From Planctomycetota bacterium (GTDB lineage Bacteria > Planctomycetota > UBA1135): 64,000 nucleotides of DNA. The stretch's first letter is position 1. Every line of letters begins with the position of its first letter. The notes beneath the pieces were generated by a model. That model was not told the origin of the DNA and made no database searches. It saw only the letters and a list, made by a program, of their open reading frames with translations. This document shows positions 43,098 to 53,549 of the stretch, in pieces. The translations under genes were made by a program, and so were the position numbers. The DNA lies in NCBI GenBank assembly GCA_008501825.1, contig QQUA01000006.1:186001-250000 (forward strand), in the 5' to 3' direction.

Positions 43098-44903
43098 ATG
43101 CTTGCTTCCCTTCTTCTGTCCTCCGTGGCCGTCCTGGAAACCCTTTCCATGGCCGGCATCCGACATGTTTCGCCTTTTCAACCGAATCCGCCCCCTCAGG
43201 AGCCGCCGAACATCGTGTTGATCATGACCGACGACCAGGGTTATGGCGATTTCGGCTTCCACGAAAACCCGGTTTTGCGCACGCCTCATTTGGATGCCCT
43301 GGCTGCCGCCAGCGCACGCATGAGCCAGTTCTACGTGCACCCGGTATGTACCCCCACCCGAGCCGCTCTGATGACCGGCCGTTATCCGCAACGAACGCGC
43401 GCTTATGACACTTACGTCGGCCGGGCGATGATGGAGCCGGAGGAAGTCACCCTGGCCGAAGTCTTGCAAGATGCCGGTTGGGCCACCGGAATCTTCGGAA
43501 AATGGCACCTCGGTGATGCTTATCCCATGCGGCCCCAGGACCAAGGTTTTGACGAAGCTCTGGTTCATCGTGGAGGGGGCATTGGCCAGCCGTCCGATCC
43601 AGAGGGCGGAGAGGGACGCTACACCGATCCGGTCTTGTTTCACAACGGCGAAGAGATCCAAACTCATGGCTATTGCACCGAGGTGTACGTCACCGGGGCA
43701 ATTCAATGGATCCGCCAATGCAAGGAGCAAGGCCGGCCGTTTTTTGCTTATTTGGCCACCAACGCCCCCCACGGCCCCTTTCAGGACGTGCCGGAAAAGG
43801 ATTACGAAGGCTACCGGCAACGCGATTTAAGCGGAGCCTTCCAAGCGCCCGAAATCGGGCATGCGTTGCCGGCCTCTTTCGATGCAGATCGCCACGCTCG
43901 CATATTCGCCATGATTACCGACTTGGATCGCCAAGTCGGTCGGCTAATCCACGAATTGAAAACCCAGGATCTCCTGCACAACACCCTGATTCTGTTTTTG
44001 GTGGACAACGGCCCGAACAGCCGGCGCCACGTGAACGGAATGCGGGGCATGAAAGGGCAAGTCTATGAAGGAGGCGTCCGGTCTCCTTTATGGGCACATT
44101 GGCCGGCTCGTTTGATTCCGGGCTCGGCTCGCGATGAGGTCGTGGCCAACATCGATTTAATGCCGACTATTTTGGAAGCCTGTGGATTGATGCCTCCGCC
44201 GGGATTGCATTTGGACGGGCGAAGTTTCCTTCCGCTGCTGGAAAACCGGCGAATTCGGTGGCCGGATCGAGCTCTGGTAATGCAAGCCCATCGAGGAGAT
44301 CGGCAACTTCCCTTTCATCACTTCTTGCTTCGCACCCGCCAATGGAAACTGCTTCGACCCAGCGGATTTCATCGGGAATACCCTTCAGGTCAGCAGCCCG
44401 CCCCTTTTGAGTTGTACGACATGACCGCCGACCCGTTGGAGTTGAACAATCTGGCGGAATCTCATCCCGAGGTAGTGGCTGATTTGGCAAAACAATATTT
44501 GAGCTGGTTCGCCGACGTATCCCGAACCCGCTCCGATAACTGGGCCCCACCCCGAATCGTGGTCGGAGCAGATGCAGCGCCGGAGGTCGTCCTCACTCGC
44601 CAGGATTGGCGGCGACTCAGCCTCGACGGTGGCTGGGGCCCACACTCCCAAGGACAGTGGCACTTGGACTTCCGAAAGACTGGCCCGTATCGAATGCGAG
44701 TTCGCTTCCTCCCGGGATCCAAGCCGATCGACATAGAAATCCGTTGCGGCCCTATGCAGGAACAACTTCAATGCGCACCCGGATCGACGGAAATCAATTT
44801 GCCCTTCGCAAAATTCCCCCTTGGAGAGCACGAGCTCATCATCACCCTGCATGAGGAATCCGGTAAACTGGTTGGACCCTATCAAGTTGTCTTGGAAATT
44901 TGA
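43098..44903 (+). CDS. exported sulfatase (formylglycine type)
   Basis: A 601-residue arylsulfatase from the ATG at 43098, which begins the signal peptide MLASLLLSSVAVLETLSMAG; an upstream ATG at 43041 would collide with the start codon of the divergent gene and adds only a hydrophilic stretch. Core motifs: TDDQGYGDFG (metal site), CTPTR (the Cys becomes formylglycine; residue 103 counted from the 43041 start), GKWHLG, TNAPHGPF, and VDNGPNS. A C-terminal extension of about 110 residues ends in a beta-rich domain that is missing from the other sulfatase in this window. It would act on sulfated polysaccharides in the periplasm or outside. No maturase gene is nearby. Confidence 0.9.
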   Translation: MLASLLLSSVAVLETLSMAGIRHVSPFQPNPPPQEPPNIVLIMTDDQGYGDFGFHENPVLRTPHLDALAAASARMSQFYVHPVCTPTRAALMTGRYPQRTRAYDTYVGRAMMEPEEVTLAEVLQDAGWATGIFGKWHLGDAYPMRPQDQGFDEALVHRGGGIGQPSDPEGGEGRYTDPVLFHNGEEIQTHGYCTEVYVTGAIQWIRQCKEQGRPFFAYLATNAPHGPFQDVPEKDYEGYRQRDLSGAFQAPEIGHALPASFDADRHARIFAMITDLDRQVGRLIHELKTQDLLHNTLILFLVDNGPNSRRHVNGMRGMKGQVYEGGVRSPLWAHWPARLIPGSARDEVVANIDLMPTILEACGLMPPPGLHLDGRSFLPLLENRRIRWPDRALVMQAHRGDRQLPFHHFLLRTRQWKLLRPSGFHREYPSGQQPAPFELYDMTADPLELNNLAESHPEVVADLAKQYLSWFADVSRTRSDNWAPPRIVVGADAAPEVVLTRQDWRRLSLDGGWGPHSQGQWHLDFRKTGPYRMRVRFLPGSKPIDIEIRCGPMQEQLQCAPGSTEINLPFAKFPLGEHELIITLHEESGKLVGPYQVVLEI

Positions 44904-44913
44904 CCTTTCGACC

Positions 44914-46077
44914 TCAAAGCTTGACTCGCTGGCCTTCTCGCAATTGGTGAATGGGGTAATACGTACCCCGCCACTGAATGCCCTGATGCCGGTGGACGTG
45001 GATGGCGGAACGCAGAAAAATCCAAGCAAGCAACAGCAATCCCAAAGGATGCAATAGGCATGGAAGCCACTGCAGCCTTCCGATTCGCCATCCCAACCAC
45101 AAACCGGCGAAACTGTTCCCTCCGTAAACCAGGGCTCCTAATGGCCACCAGGTCGGGTGAAAACATAAAAGAACTGGGGTCAAGGCCGACGCCAACAGCA
45201 AAATTATGAGAATGACCAGTCGTGAATACTGCAAGCGAGCGCCGACTGGGAACATGTTCTTTTCCAGTCCGGCGACTAATGATGGGAAACTGGAATACCA
45301 GTCCAGGTGCAAATCGCCGCCGGACAAAGCGAAACCTCCCCGAAAACCGTGGCGCTGCAACAGCAATCCCAACCCCACGTCTTCGGCGATTTCCATTCGC
45401 AACCACGGCCAGCCCTCAGTCTGCTCCAAGGCCGAGCGCCGAACCAGATTGAAAGCCCCGACTCCTGCATAACTCTTGGGGTGGAGAAGGCCGCTGCCGA
45501 CAAAACGCAACCGGATCAGATAGCTGGCCCCAAAACCTCCAAAGGCGATGGCTTGGGGCCAAGTAGAGGCTCGAATCCAAGGGCCGACCGCCAGATGATC
45601 CACACGGTTAGCCAAACACCAGGCCACCGCTCTCTGCAAAGTCCCGGGCTCAAAGCGAACGTCGGCGTCGGTAAATAGAAGCCACTCCCCCTTCGACTCC
45701 TTCACACCACAATGCATGGCGTGGGGTTTTCCCAACCAGGCCTCGGGCAAGTGATCGACCCGAAAATAGCGAAAACGACCGTCCTTCGTCGCCCAAGATT
45801 GCCCTAGCTTCGAGGTCCCATCGATGGATCGGTCGTCGACCAGGACCACCTCAAGGTCCGGATACGGTTGCTGGGCCAAAGATTCAAAGGTAGAAGGAAG
45901 ATCCGCCTCCTCGTCCCGCGCCGGAACGACGACGCTTAAGCTTGGCCAAACCTCAGGCTCCGGCGGTTTCCATTGTTCCAACACTCCACACAGAGCTACG
46001 TTGCGCAAAGAACGCAACAAGCCCAAGGCAAGGAGAGTAGTAAAAAGAATCGGAACGCCGGGCCAAAGCCATGCCAT
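44914..46077 (-). CDS. GT2-type glycosyltransferase with C-terminal membrane helices
   Basis: A 387-residue protein whose ATG at 46077 is eight bases after the stop of the A2M gene; upstream in-frame starts fall within that gene and carry no conserved sequence. N-terminal membrane helix about 3-22, then a GT-A domain with VVVPARDEEADL, VLVDDRSIDGT, and the DAD metal site in LLFTDADVRF; further down EDVGLGLLLQRHG. The C-terminal part has three or four more helices (LVILIILLLASALTPVLL and others). The pattern resembles HpnB/CruC-type lipid-linked transferases. It is probably in one transcript with the giant A2M/TPR gene, so it may glycosylate that protein or its lipid surroundings; that is speculation. 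Confidence 0.85.
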   Translation of the reverse strand: MAWLWPGVPILFTTLLALGLLRSLRNVALCGVLEQWKPPEPEVWPSLSVVVPARDEEADLPSTFESLAQQPYPDLEVVLVDDRSIDGTSKLGQSWATKDGRFRYFRVDHLPEAWLGKPHAMHCGVKESKGEWLLFTDADVRFEPGTLQRAVAWCLANRVDHLAVGPWIRASTWPQAIAFGGFGASYLIRLRFVGSGLLHPKSYAGVGAFNLVRRSALEQTEGWPWLRMEIAEDVGLGLLLQRHGFRGGFALSGGDLHLDWYSSFPSLVAGLEKNMFPVGARLQYSRLVILIILLLASALTPVLLCFHPTWWPLGALVYGGNSFAGLWLGWRIGRLQWLPCLLHPLGLLLLAWIFLRSAIHVHRHQGIQWRGTYYPIHQLREGQRVKL

Positions 46078-46084
46078 GCAAGCA

Positions 46085-49000
46085 TTATGGACCTGCGACA
46101 AGGGCCAGGTGGTCTTCGAATTTAGCGACCACCATGAGGCCCTTTCCCGACTTGCAAGACAATTCAAAAATGCCTCGTGCATCGGTCCGAACCGCTCCCA
46201 AAATTCCACCGGCGCCACCGACTTGGACCAAAGCTCGGGGAACAGGTTTTCCCGTACGTGCGTGCAGCACTTGGCCTCGGTAGGCGCGGCCTTTGGAAGT
46301 CGTGTGGATAACCAGATCGGAAACCAATATCAAAGTGCTGCGATGAAGCTCCTCACCACCGAAGATGGCCAAATAGGCTCCAGGCGCCAAGGAAGAGAAC
46401 TCGGTTTTCCCATGCCCCATGGTTCGAGAGTCAGGAGGGCTCGCCGGCACAGCCACCGTTTTCAAAGGGTGAAGGCCATGAAGCCGGAGGTCGGCCAGGG
46501 ATTGGGGATTCCGCCCCAATGCTAAGTAGTTCAGGAGATCGATTCGGTATAACTCGCAAGTCATCGGCCCGGTACGCAATCGCTTCCAGGGAATTTCCAC
46601 CGTCTCTCCTGCCTGGACCTGAATTCTTTCCGGAAGGTCGAAACTAACTTGAGTCAATTCTTTCAGGCTCCGGTCCGCTTCTGGAATGAAGTCCCGAACT
46701 TGGCGATAAGAACGGATTGCCTGGTCCCAATCTCCTCGGGCATGAGCGATCTGCGCCTGAAGGTGCAAAAGGTCTCGATGAAATGGACTCCTCCCTGGAT
46801 TCCCCGAGGCATCCTTGTAGCTTTGCTCAAGAGATTTCCGAACTGCGGCTTCCGCTTCAACCATTCGGCCCAATCCGAACAGGGCAACCGCTCCATCGTA
46901 ATCCGCATCGGCCAGCCACGGACTGGTCGGATAAAGTCTTCGGTGGTTTTGGGATTCAAGCCACATGGACTCAAAGTCCTGAAAGCGGCGGAACAAGGTC
47001 GCCAGTTTTCTGGAAATCTTCGGCGCCTGAGCCGACTCAGGGTATTCGAAGAAGAACTGAAAGACCTTTTGCAACCTCTGCAAGGCTTCCTGCCGCCGCC
47101 GGAAAGAACCGTCTAATTGCAAATCCGTCAGTCGGGCTTTGCAAATGGCTGCGGCATCGGCCTCCACTTGACCTCGGGCTGCAAAAGCATGGCCGAGCAC
47201 GTAAAGGCGTCGGAAGTGATCCTCTCGATCCAAGAAAGATTCCTGCTGGACAAGCTGCCGCGCTCGAGAGTAATGGAGTTCCAAAACCGTATGCAAGGTC
47301 TTCCAGGCTTCCGGCCATTGTCGCAGCGCCATTTGAGCTTGAACCCGCTTGTTCAAATCCGGCATTTCCAAAACCCCAAGCGGGTCCAATTCCTCAGCCC
47401 GGCGAAAATGGTGCTCCGCTTCCCCTGCCAGATTGGGCCATGCGTTTCGAGCCAAGATGAGATGACATTCCCGGGCCACCGGCTCCAGCACCGGGAATTC
47501 CAGCAACGCTCGAGCATAAGTTCGGGCATCTTCTACCTCTTCATTACGGTCGGCTTCCTGAGCCAATTTCAACAAGGTCTCTGGAGACAAACCCTCGGTG
47601 GGAGATCGCCGCAAGGCGCCGTCGGCGACGACTTCGATTCGATTTCCAAAGCCTTCGCCCCAAAGCTCTGGCCGGTACATGGCGTGAGCTCGCGGTCCAG
47701 GAGTTCGATAATTTCCTTGCCATACGGCACGCATTCGATAGTGAATGTCCGATTCTCCGGCGGGCAACTGTTCGTAAAAGAAAAGAAGCCGGTCGTTTTG
47801 TTGTTGCCAATGATCGAAATTCCCTTCCGGAAGCCCAACGAGTTCAAAACCTGCCGGCAACGGTTCCTCTACTAGGACGTAAGACCAGGTTCGTTGAAGC
47901 TGCAACCTCAATCGAATAGAGAGAAGCTCTCCTTGCTGAAGCCGAAGTTCCTTTCCTGGCCCGTCTGAAGTGGTTGGGATTCGATCGTGCAACAATCTTC
48001 CCGTTCCTACTTCCCCTTCCAACAGGAAGCGACCTTTCCGGGAAAGATGCAGCTCCGGGTGACTGGACGGTGCCGACTCCACCTTCCGCCGATATTGGAC
48101 TTCCAAGGTCCAGGGCGGATTTTGAGTTCCCTCGTGACGCAGCTTCAATGAATCGCGAGTGCCCGGAGGCCAATGTTTCGAATCCAAAACCAGCCGCAAG
48201 CCCCCTTCCTGCCGACCGGTCAATGCTCTTTCCGCTCCTTGGCCTCGGGTCCAAAAGACTCGGCCGATGCCCACCGTCCCGCTTTGACTTTGCAACAGCT
48301 TGGCCAAACCGATCAAACCCGGGGCCAGTGCTTTGGTGGCCAGCAAGGATCCCGGCTTCTGGAAGGCAAGAAAGCGACCGAGCCAGCTTGCATCGATGGC
48401 TTCACCCGGAATTACGTCGGCAAAAGCCCAGAGCAACCAACCCAAAGTTTCCTGGTCCAACCCGACCGGATTTCCTTTCTCTTGGTGCAGCCGAAATTCG
48501 AGGAAGCGACGAACCGCAGCATTTTCCGCCGAGGAACCTCGATATCGGAAGGCTAATTTGAGCTTGGCCAGATCGGCGATCTCCATTTGATCGCGCAACC
48601 GAAACGCCACCGCCGCCTCTTCCCCGGTGGAGGCTGAAATCAGAGAACGAGCCAGGAACAACGACGCCCTTTGGGACGGAGAGATACCTTCGTCCAGTAG
48701 TTTGGCCGAAGCTTGCTGGCCTTTTTCCAGGGCTTCTGCAGAAACGCGGAATCCAGCCCGGCGAGCCAACCCCAAAGCGGACAAAGCCAAGGAAGTCATT
48801 TCCTCGTTGGTTGGCCGATTCGGCCACCAGCCCCAGCCGCCGGCATCGTTCTGGGCATAGGCCAAGGTTTGCAAGCCTTGCTTCAGGCCGGCCATTACCT
48901 GCTCCCGATGGCCCAAAGGCCAAAGCTCGGCTTGATCCAGCCAGATCGTGGCGGCGGCGGCCGGACCGACGCGATGAGCACTTTGTTCCACGCATTCGAG

Positions 49001-52000
49001 CGAGTAACGGCTCAGGCCGGACAAGTAGGAAAGCAAGGTCGTTTCCAGCCCGCTTTCAATCTTCAATTCCAAACGCACGCTGTCCGGTTCGGCATCCTCG
49101 GGAATTTCGATTGGGATTTGAACGTTGGTCCCGAGCAATCCGGAAAAGACCGCACGCTGGGGATGAGTCGCCGGCAACACCGGGATTTCCGCGGCAAAAC
49201 CATCTCCCCAATCCTGATCCCCGGTTTGAAACTGAAATTTCAAACGACCAGGATTTTGAGCGAACAAGTCCCATTGCAGGAATTGATTTTCGCCCTGAGC
49301 CAAATTCCATCGTTCTCCCGGGGCGGCCACCCGGCCAATCCCAGCGCCACCGATATCGGCGACAACGGCTCCTTGTAAAGGTTGGGATCCTGCATTCCTA
49401 AGCCAAACCGGCAGACGGCATTGGTCTCCCGAACGCAGAAACCCCGGCTGAGCCACGGTCAAATGAAACGGCCGGCTAGTTTGAACCCAAGTTTGACTTT
49501 CGGCAGCAGCTAATTTCTTGTCCACACCTTGAACCGCGATGCGCCAACGAGTCAACTCCTCAGGTAGGGTGAATCGCACTTGAATCCGCCCTCGATCATC
49601 GGTTCGCAAGTGAGGATGAAAATAGGCCGTGCCTGCCGATTCCCGGCGAATGGAAACTCCTCGACGAAATACCCGAGACTCTCCGGCGCCGCCTCCCATG
49701 CCTCGAGCTTTCCTCGCTCCCCCTCCCCTGGCTCCCATAGATCCTCCGGCTCCACCGCCCACGCCATAAGCACTGTTCCAAGCATCGGAATCAAAGGCAT
49801 CATTCGATTCAAATTCAGGGTCGGAAGCTTCCGCAACCAACAAGCTCAACGGAGCTCCCTCGCCTTTCTCGCGCCGGTGGCGTTCGGCCAAAAGTTCAGC
49901 GGGAATTCGGCTCTGAACAACCGGAGCCCGCCAGTCCACAGAAGAGTGGGTTTGCACCAAGTCCTTTCGAGTTCGGGCTCGCAAGAAATCCGGCAGGAAG
50001 GCACTGGGGTCGTCGTGCAATTGGAAGATTCGTTGATCCACGACCGCCAGGGATAATTCAGCGCTTGCCGGCCGCCCGAGGAGATCTTTGGCCCAGATCT
50101 CCACTTCCACTTCCGCTCCCGGAACCCAAGGGCCGGGTTGGGGCCTGATTTCCAAACTCAAACCATCGTTTACTTGAAAGGCAGCCTCTCCTTGAACTAA
50201 TTGCCAATCGCCGAGCTGATCTTGGATTCCGGCCGCCCGCAGCCAGGCATTGGGATAAACCTCCGCCGGCAATGACCAGCTCAATTGGGCTCGCCCTTGC
50301 TGGTCCAACCGAATCATGCGATGGTCCAAAATATCCTCAGCCTCCAAAGTAAGAAGCAAGGGAGCGCCGGGAGTGCCATTTTCGATTTCCGCGACTAGAT
50401 CCCCTTCAAGATTCACGGTTTCTTGCTGCAATCGAATGGGCAAAGCCGGAGGTTTCCGGCGAACCCGGACTTCGAAGGAAAGGGCGGCTTCCACTCGGTT
50501 ATCCAAAGAATCCAGACCGGACCAAACCAGGCGATAATTCCCGACCGGCAAAGGTTCCGGCCAGCGGATAAATCCCTGGCCGTTTCTTTCGGCAAGAAGT
50601 GGTTGCCGTCCGACTTCCCACTCTCGGCCGTTATTCATTTTTCGGCGCAAGGATAATTCTCCAACGGCCGCTCGAGGACGTCCTGCAGGATCGGAACTGT
50701 ACAGCCGGATGCTGGGAGCTTCATCGTGGAAACAGGGCCCGGATGCCAAGGCCAAAGATAGAACCAAGTCCGTCGGGCTCAAGGAACTGATGATTTGTTC
50801 GCTGGCAACTTTGCCGGACCAGGCCAGAACCTTGCAATCCCATCGAAGTTCTTGCGGCTGGAAGAATGTCTCCAAGCTCTTTTGTTTCGGCAACCGGCAA
50901 TGGATCTTTCCCATCTCATCGCTGGGGCCGAATTCCATCCCAACTTGGCCTCCGTCCCACACGGCATCGACTCTCACCTTCAAGCCTTTCGCCGGAGCTC
51001 CGAATGGATGGCGAAGGGTGATGACCGCTTCCGGCTGCTCCCCCGGCAGCCAATATTCCTTGCGGGGTTCCAAACTCACCAAAAGGTCCGGCTTCAGAAA
51101 GGGTCGAACTTCCAGAGCCAACCTCTCCTTCTTTCCACGAAACTCCGCTTCGATAAAAAAGGTCCGCCTCCATGGCACGTCCATCGGAAGCTGGAATTCG
51201 GCTGAGGCGGTACCGAAGGCGTTCAACCGCACCTGAAGGTCCAGGGGCCGCTGCCCAAAACCGTCATCCATCCAAAGATGAACGATGCCGCCAGCGGGGT
51301 TTTGAAGTCGGCCTTCCACAGCCTCTCGAACCACGGTGCGAAGTTGCACCACATCTCCGGGGCTGTAGAGCCTGCGATCGGTGGCCAAATGAATCCGAGT
51401 TTGAGAACCGTTGACTTTGAACCGAGTGTCCTTGGCCTCGGCTATCGCCAAGGCATCCCCCCGGAAAGCGACCACTTGAAACGGTCCTTGGTCGACAGGA
51501 TGGGGAAGGATGACGGTGCCGTCCTGGCCGGTTTCGCCAAAACGAAGTTTGCCTCCACGGGCCAAGGCGACTCGCACCCCGGCCACGGGTAGCTGGTTCT
51601 GGTCGACGGCAAGAGCAAGAACTTGATGAGGCGAAGCCTTGGCAATCAGAAAGAAATCACTGCGGAGCACCGGAACCAAAGCCCTCATGGTTCCTGATTC
51701 CACCGTAAGCAGGACTGAACCCAGCTTCGAGGGTATTTCAAGTGATATCTCCCTCGACTTGATCTGAGGGGCTTCCACCGGTTTCAAGGCGACTTCTTTG
51801 AACCAGGCCGCTTCCACCAAATCCAGGTCCAGCTGCGTGAAGCCTTCCAATTTGCCGTTGCGCCGCAGATAAGTTTCCGGATCGAAAGGAAAAGCTCGGA
51901 TCACAACGGATTCCAGTTGCCGGTACTCCAATTCCAAGGCAACCTCTTCTCCAACCGCAACTCGAACCGGAAGGCTTAGCCTCATCACCGGCTGCTGCAT

Positions 52001-53476
52001 CCGCCGGAGGACTTTATTGGCTTGCCTTGCCTCCTTGCTCTTCGGATAGCGATCTAGGATTTGTTGGTATTCGAGAAATGCCTTCTCCGGCTGGATGAGG
52101 GCATGCTCCAGGGTTTGGGCCAGCAACCAATGGGCTCGAGGTGCCTCTTTCGAATAGGGATACTTCCCAACGATTTCTCCCAAACCCTTCAGTGCCAATT
52201 CGATCTCTTCGGTTTTCAGTTGAGTATTCGCAATCTTCAGAGCGATTTCAGCTCGCTTGCTGCTGGATGGATCCAATTCTAGGTAGCGATCAAAGGCAAG
52301 GGCAGCCTTGCGCCAATCTCCAATCTCCAACCAATCTTCGCCTTCCAAGAACGGCAGGGATACAAATGCCTTTTGCGCGCGAGGCCAGTTCGGATTCTCA
52401 CGGTAGTTCTCTAATAAGGTTGATAGATTCTGCCGAGCCTGAGAAAACCTCCTCGCTTCGGTTTCCCTTTTGGCGAGCACTAGCAAGGCTTCCGGAGTCC
52501 GGCGGTGCTCCGGAAAAGTGGCCAAGGCATCTTGCAACCAAAGGCCTTGCTCTTCCTTGGAGGATTCCTCCAGCGCGCCGCGGAAAACCACTTCCCCCAT
52601 ATCCTCATAGGCGGCATACGCCCCGGCCAGCCACTGCATGGATTCGCGTTTGGAATCATAAGGTTGATCTTGAACCGAATAAGATCGGTACAAATGAACG
52701 GCCAAGTCGGCAAAGGAATCGTCGTCCTCCTCCACAGCTTCCTCCTGGATGCGCCGCAGGGCTTCTTCCAATTCTTCCATCCCAATCAGGCATTCCACCA
52801 TCCGGAACTTTCGCGCATCAAAACCTATCAATTCCGGAGCCTGGAACTGCTCCCAAGCTTTTTGGTACTGCTTTCTTCCGAGATAGGCCGACGCCAGCTT
52901 CCAAAGTACTTCCGGCCTTAACCCTTCCGGCACTCCGGCTCGCAAAGCCAGCTCTAACATTTCAACCGCCCTTTTATAATCCAGGCTCAGATCTTTCTTT
53001 TGAACAGCGGCGGGCCCTGCATTCGCAGGAAATATAGCCAAGGCTCGGTCGGCCTGTTCTAAAACCGGCCCGGTCAACCACCTTTTGTGAAGGTCTCCTT
53101 CGAGCACCTTAAGTTGTTGTTGGGCGGTTGCCAGCGCCCGAGGCCATTGGCCGGTATCGCGATGAGCTTGTGCGGCAAGTAGGCGAACTCTTCCAGCACA
53201 ATAGTGCCCGGAATGCTTGTTCAAGAACGCTTCGGCAAGATCAATGACTCTCTGCGGCTGCTTCGCTAGAGAAGCAACCCGAACCGCCAGAGCCTTGTCT
53301 TCCGGTTCGGTAAGTTGTTCAAGCTGCTGCAATGCCAACTCATAATTTCGATCCCTCAAGGCCTGCATCGCAGATTGGCGAAGTTCTTGCAAAGCGGGCG
53401 GTTTTTCTTGTGCGCAAAGCAAACCAGAAATACCGAGAACGAAAGCGGCAAGGAAGACTGAACGAGCAAAGACCAT
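46085..53476 (-). CDS. giant exported alpha-2-macroglobulin protein framed by TPR repeats
   Basis: From the ATG at 53476 (SD GAGG six bases before it) the product is 2463 residues; a longer form would start at 53500 or from a TTG at 53515. Order: signal peptide 1-22; TPR repeats to about 490; MG-type beta domains about 495-1236; a Gly/Arg-rich segment (1236-1268) in the bait position; an A2M domain; the thioester motif CVEQ with C1495 in the helical TED domain (about 1490-1800); a receptor-like domain; a second TPR block (about 1960-2275); and a final beta domain. The CVEQ thioester is intact as in CxEQ bacterial A2Ms (YfaS/ECAM). Such proteins trap proteases by covalent capture; the double TPR frame is unusual. 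It precedes the GT2 gene by eight bases and follows the hybrid kinase by 73 bases. Confidence 0.88.
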   Translation of the reverse strand: MVFARSVFLAAFVLGISGLLCAQEKPPALQELRQSAMQALRDRNYELALQQLEQLTEPEDKALAVRVASLAKQPQRVIDLAEAFLNKHSGHYCAGRVRLLAAQAHRDTGQWPRALATAQQQLKVLEGDLHKRWLTGPVLEQADRALAIFPANAGPAAVQKKDLSLDYKRAVEMLELALRAGVPEGLRPEVLWKLASAYLGRKQYQKAWEQFQAPELIGFDARKFRMVECLIGMEELEEALRRIQEEAVEEDDDSFADLAVHLYRSYSVQDQPYDSKRESMQWLAGAYAAYEDMGEVVFRGALEESSKEEQGLWLQDALATFPEHRRTPEALLVLAKRETEARRFSQARQNLSTLLENYRENPNWPRAQKAFVSLPFLEGEDWLEIGDWRKAALAFDRYLELDPSSSKRAEIALKIANTQLKTEEIELALKGLGEIVGKYPYSKEAPRAHWLLAQTLEHALIQPEKAFLEYQQILDRYPKSKEARQANKVLRRMQQPVMRLSLPVRVAVGEEVALELEYRQLESVVIRAFPFDPETYLRRNGKLEGFTQLDLDLVEAAWFKEVALKPVEAPQIKSREISLEIPSKLGSVLLTVESGTMRALVPVLRSDFFLIAKASPHQVLALAVDQNQLPVAGVRVALARGGKLRFGETGQDGTVILPHPVDQGPFQVVAFRGDALAIAEAKDTRFKVNGSQTRIHLATDRRLYSPGDVVQLRTVVREAVEGRLQNPAGGIVHLWMDDGFGQRPLDLQVRLNAFGTASAEFQLPMDVPWRRTFFIEAEFRGKKERLALEVRPFLKPDLLVSLEPRKEYWLPGEQPEAVITLRHPFGAPAKGLKVRVDAVWDGGQVGMEFGPSDEMGKIHCRLPKQKSLETFFQPQELRWDCKVLAWSGKVASEQIISSLSPTDLVLSLALASGPCFHDEAPSIRLYSSDPAGRPRAAVGELSLRRKMNNGREWEVGRQPLLAERNGQGFIRWPEPLPVGNYRLVWSGLDSLDNRVEAALSFEVRVRRKPPALPIRLQQETVNLEGDLVAEIENGTPGAPLLLTLEAEDILDHRMIRLDQQGRAQLSWSLPAEVYPNAWLRAAGIQDQLGDWQLVQGEAAFQVNDGLSLEIRPQPGPWVPGAEVEVEIWAKDLLGRPASAELSLAVVDQRIFQLHDDPSAFLPDFLRARTRKDLVQTHSSVDWRAPVVQSRIPAELLAERHRREKGEGAPLSLLVAEASDPEFESNDAFDSDAWNSAYGVGGGAGGSMGARGGGARKARGMGGGAGESRVFRRGVSIRRESAGTAYFHPHLRTDDRGRIQVRFTLPEELTRWRIAVQGVDKKLAAAESQTWVQTSRPFHLTVAQPGFLRSGDQCRLPVWLRNAGSQPLQGAVVADIGGAGIGRVAAPGERWNLAQGENQFLQWDLFAQNPGRLKFQFQTGDQDWGDGFAAEIPVLPATHPQRAVFSGLLGTNVQIPIEIPEDAEPDSVRLELKIESGLETTLLSYLSGLSRYSLECVEQSAHRVGPAAAATIWLDQAELWPLGHREQVMAGLKQGLQTLAYAQNDAGGWGWWPNRPTNEEMTSLALSALGLARRAGFRVSAEALEKGQQASAKLLDEGISPSQRASLFLARSLISASTGEEAAVAFRLRDQMEIADLAKLKLAFRYRGSSAENAAVRRFLEFRLHQEKGNPVGLDQETLGWLLWAFADVIPGEAIDASWLGRFLAFQKPGSLLATKALAPGLIGLAKLLQSQSGTVGIGRVFWTRGQGAERALTGRQEGGLRLVLDSKHWPPGTRDSLKLRHEGTQNPPWTLEVQYRRKVESAPSSHPELHLSRKGRFLLEGEVGTGRLLHDRIPTTSDGPGKELRLQQGELLSIRLRLQLQRTWSYVLVEEPLPAGFELVGLPEGNFDHWQQQNDRLLFFYEQLPAGESDIHYRMRAVWQGNYRTPGPRAHAMYRPELWGEGFGNRIEVVADGALRRSPTEGLSPETLLKLAQEADRNEEVEDARTYARALLEFPVLEPVARECHLILARNAWPNLAGEAEHHFRRAEELDPLGVLEMPDLNKRVQAQMALRQWPEAWKTLHTVLELHYSRARQLVQQESFLDREDHFRRLYVLGHAFAARGQVEADAAAICKARLTDLQLDGSFRRRQEALQRLQKVFQFFFEYPESAQAPKISRKLATLFRRFQDFESMWLESQNHRRLYPTSPWLADADYDGAVALFGLGRMVEAEAAVRKSLEQSYKDASGNPGRSPFHRDLLHLQAQIAHARGDWDQAIRSYRQVRDFIPEADRSLKELTQVSFDLPERIQVQAGETVEIPWKRLRTGPMTCELYRIDLLNYLALGRNPQSLADLRLHGLHPLKTVAVPASPPDSRTMGHGKTEFSSLAPGAYLAIFGGEELHRSTLILVSDLVIHTTSKGRAYRGQVLHARTGKPVPRALVQVGGAGGILGAVRTDARGIFELSCKSGKGLMVVAKFEDHLALVAGP

Positions 53477-53549
53477 GTTGCGCCTCAAGAAGGATTTCAT
53501 CCTTCCATAGGGCAACGAGCCGCCACTCTCGCGGTTCAGGAGAATTCGA

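Noticed and set aside
49676..49771. GC-rich repetitive DNA inside the A2M gene, possible insertion or satellite
   Set aside because: It is in frame and encodes the Gly/Arg-rich segment in the bait position; no flanking duplication or mobile-element feature.
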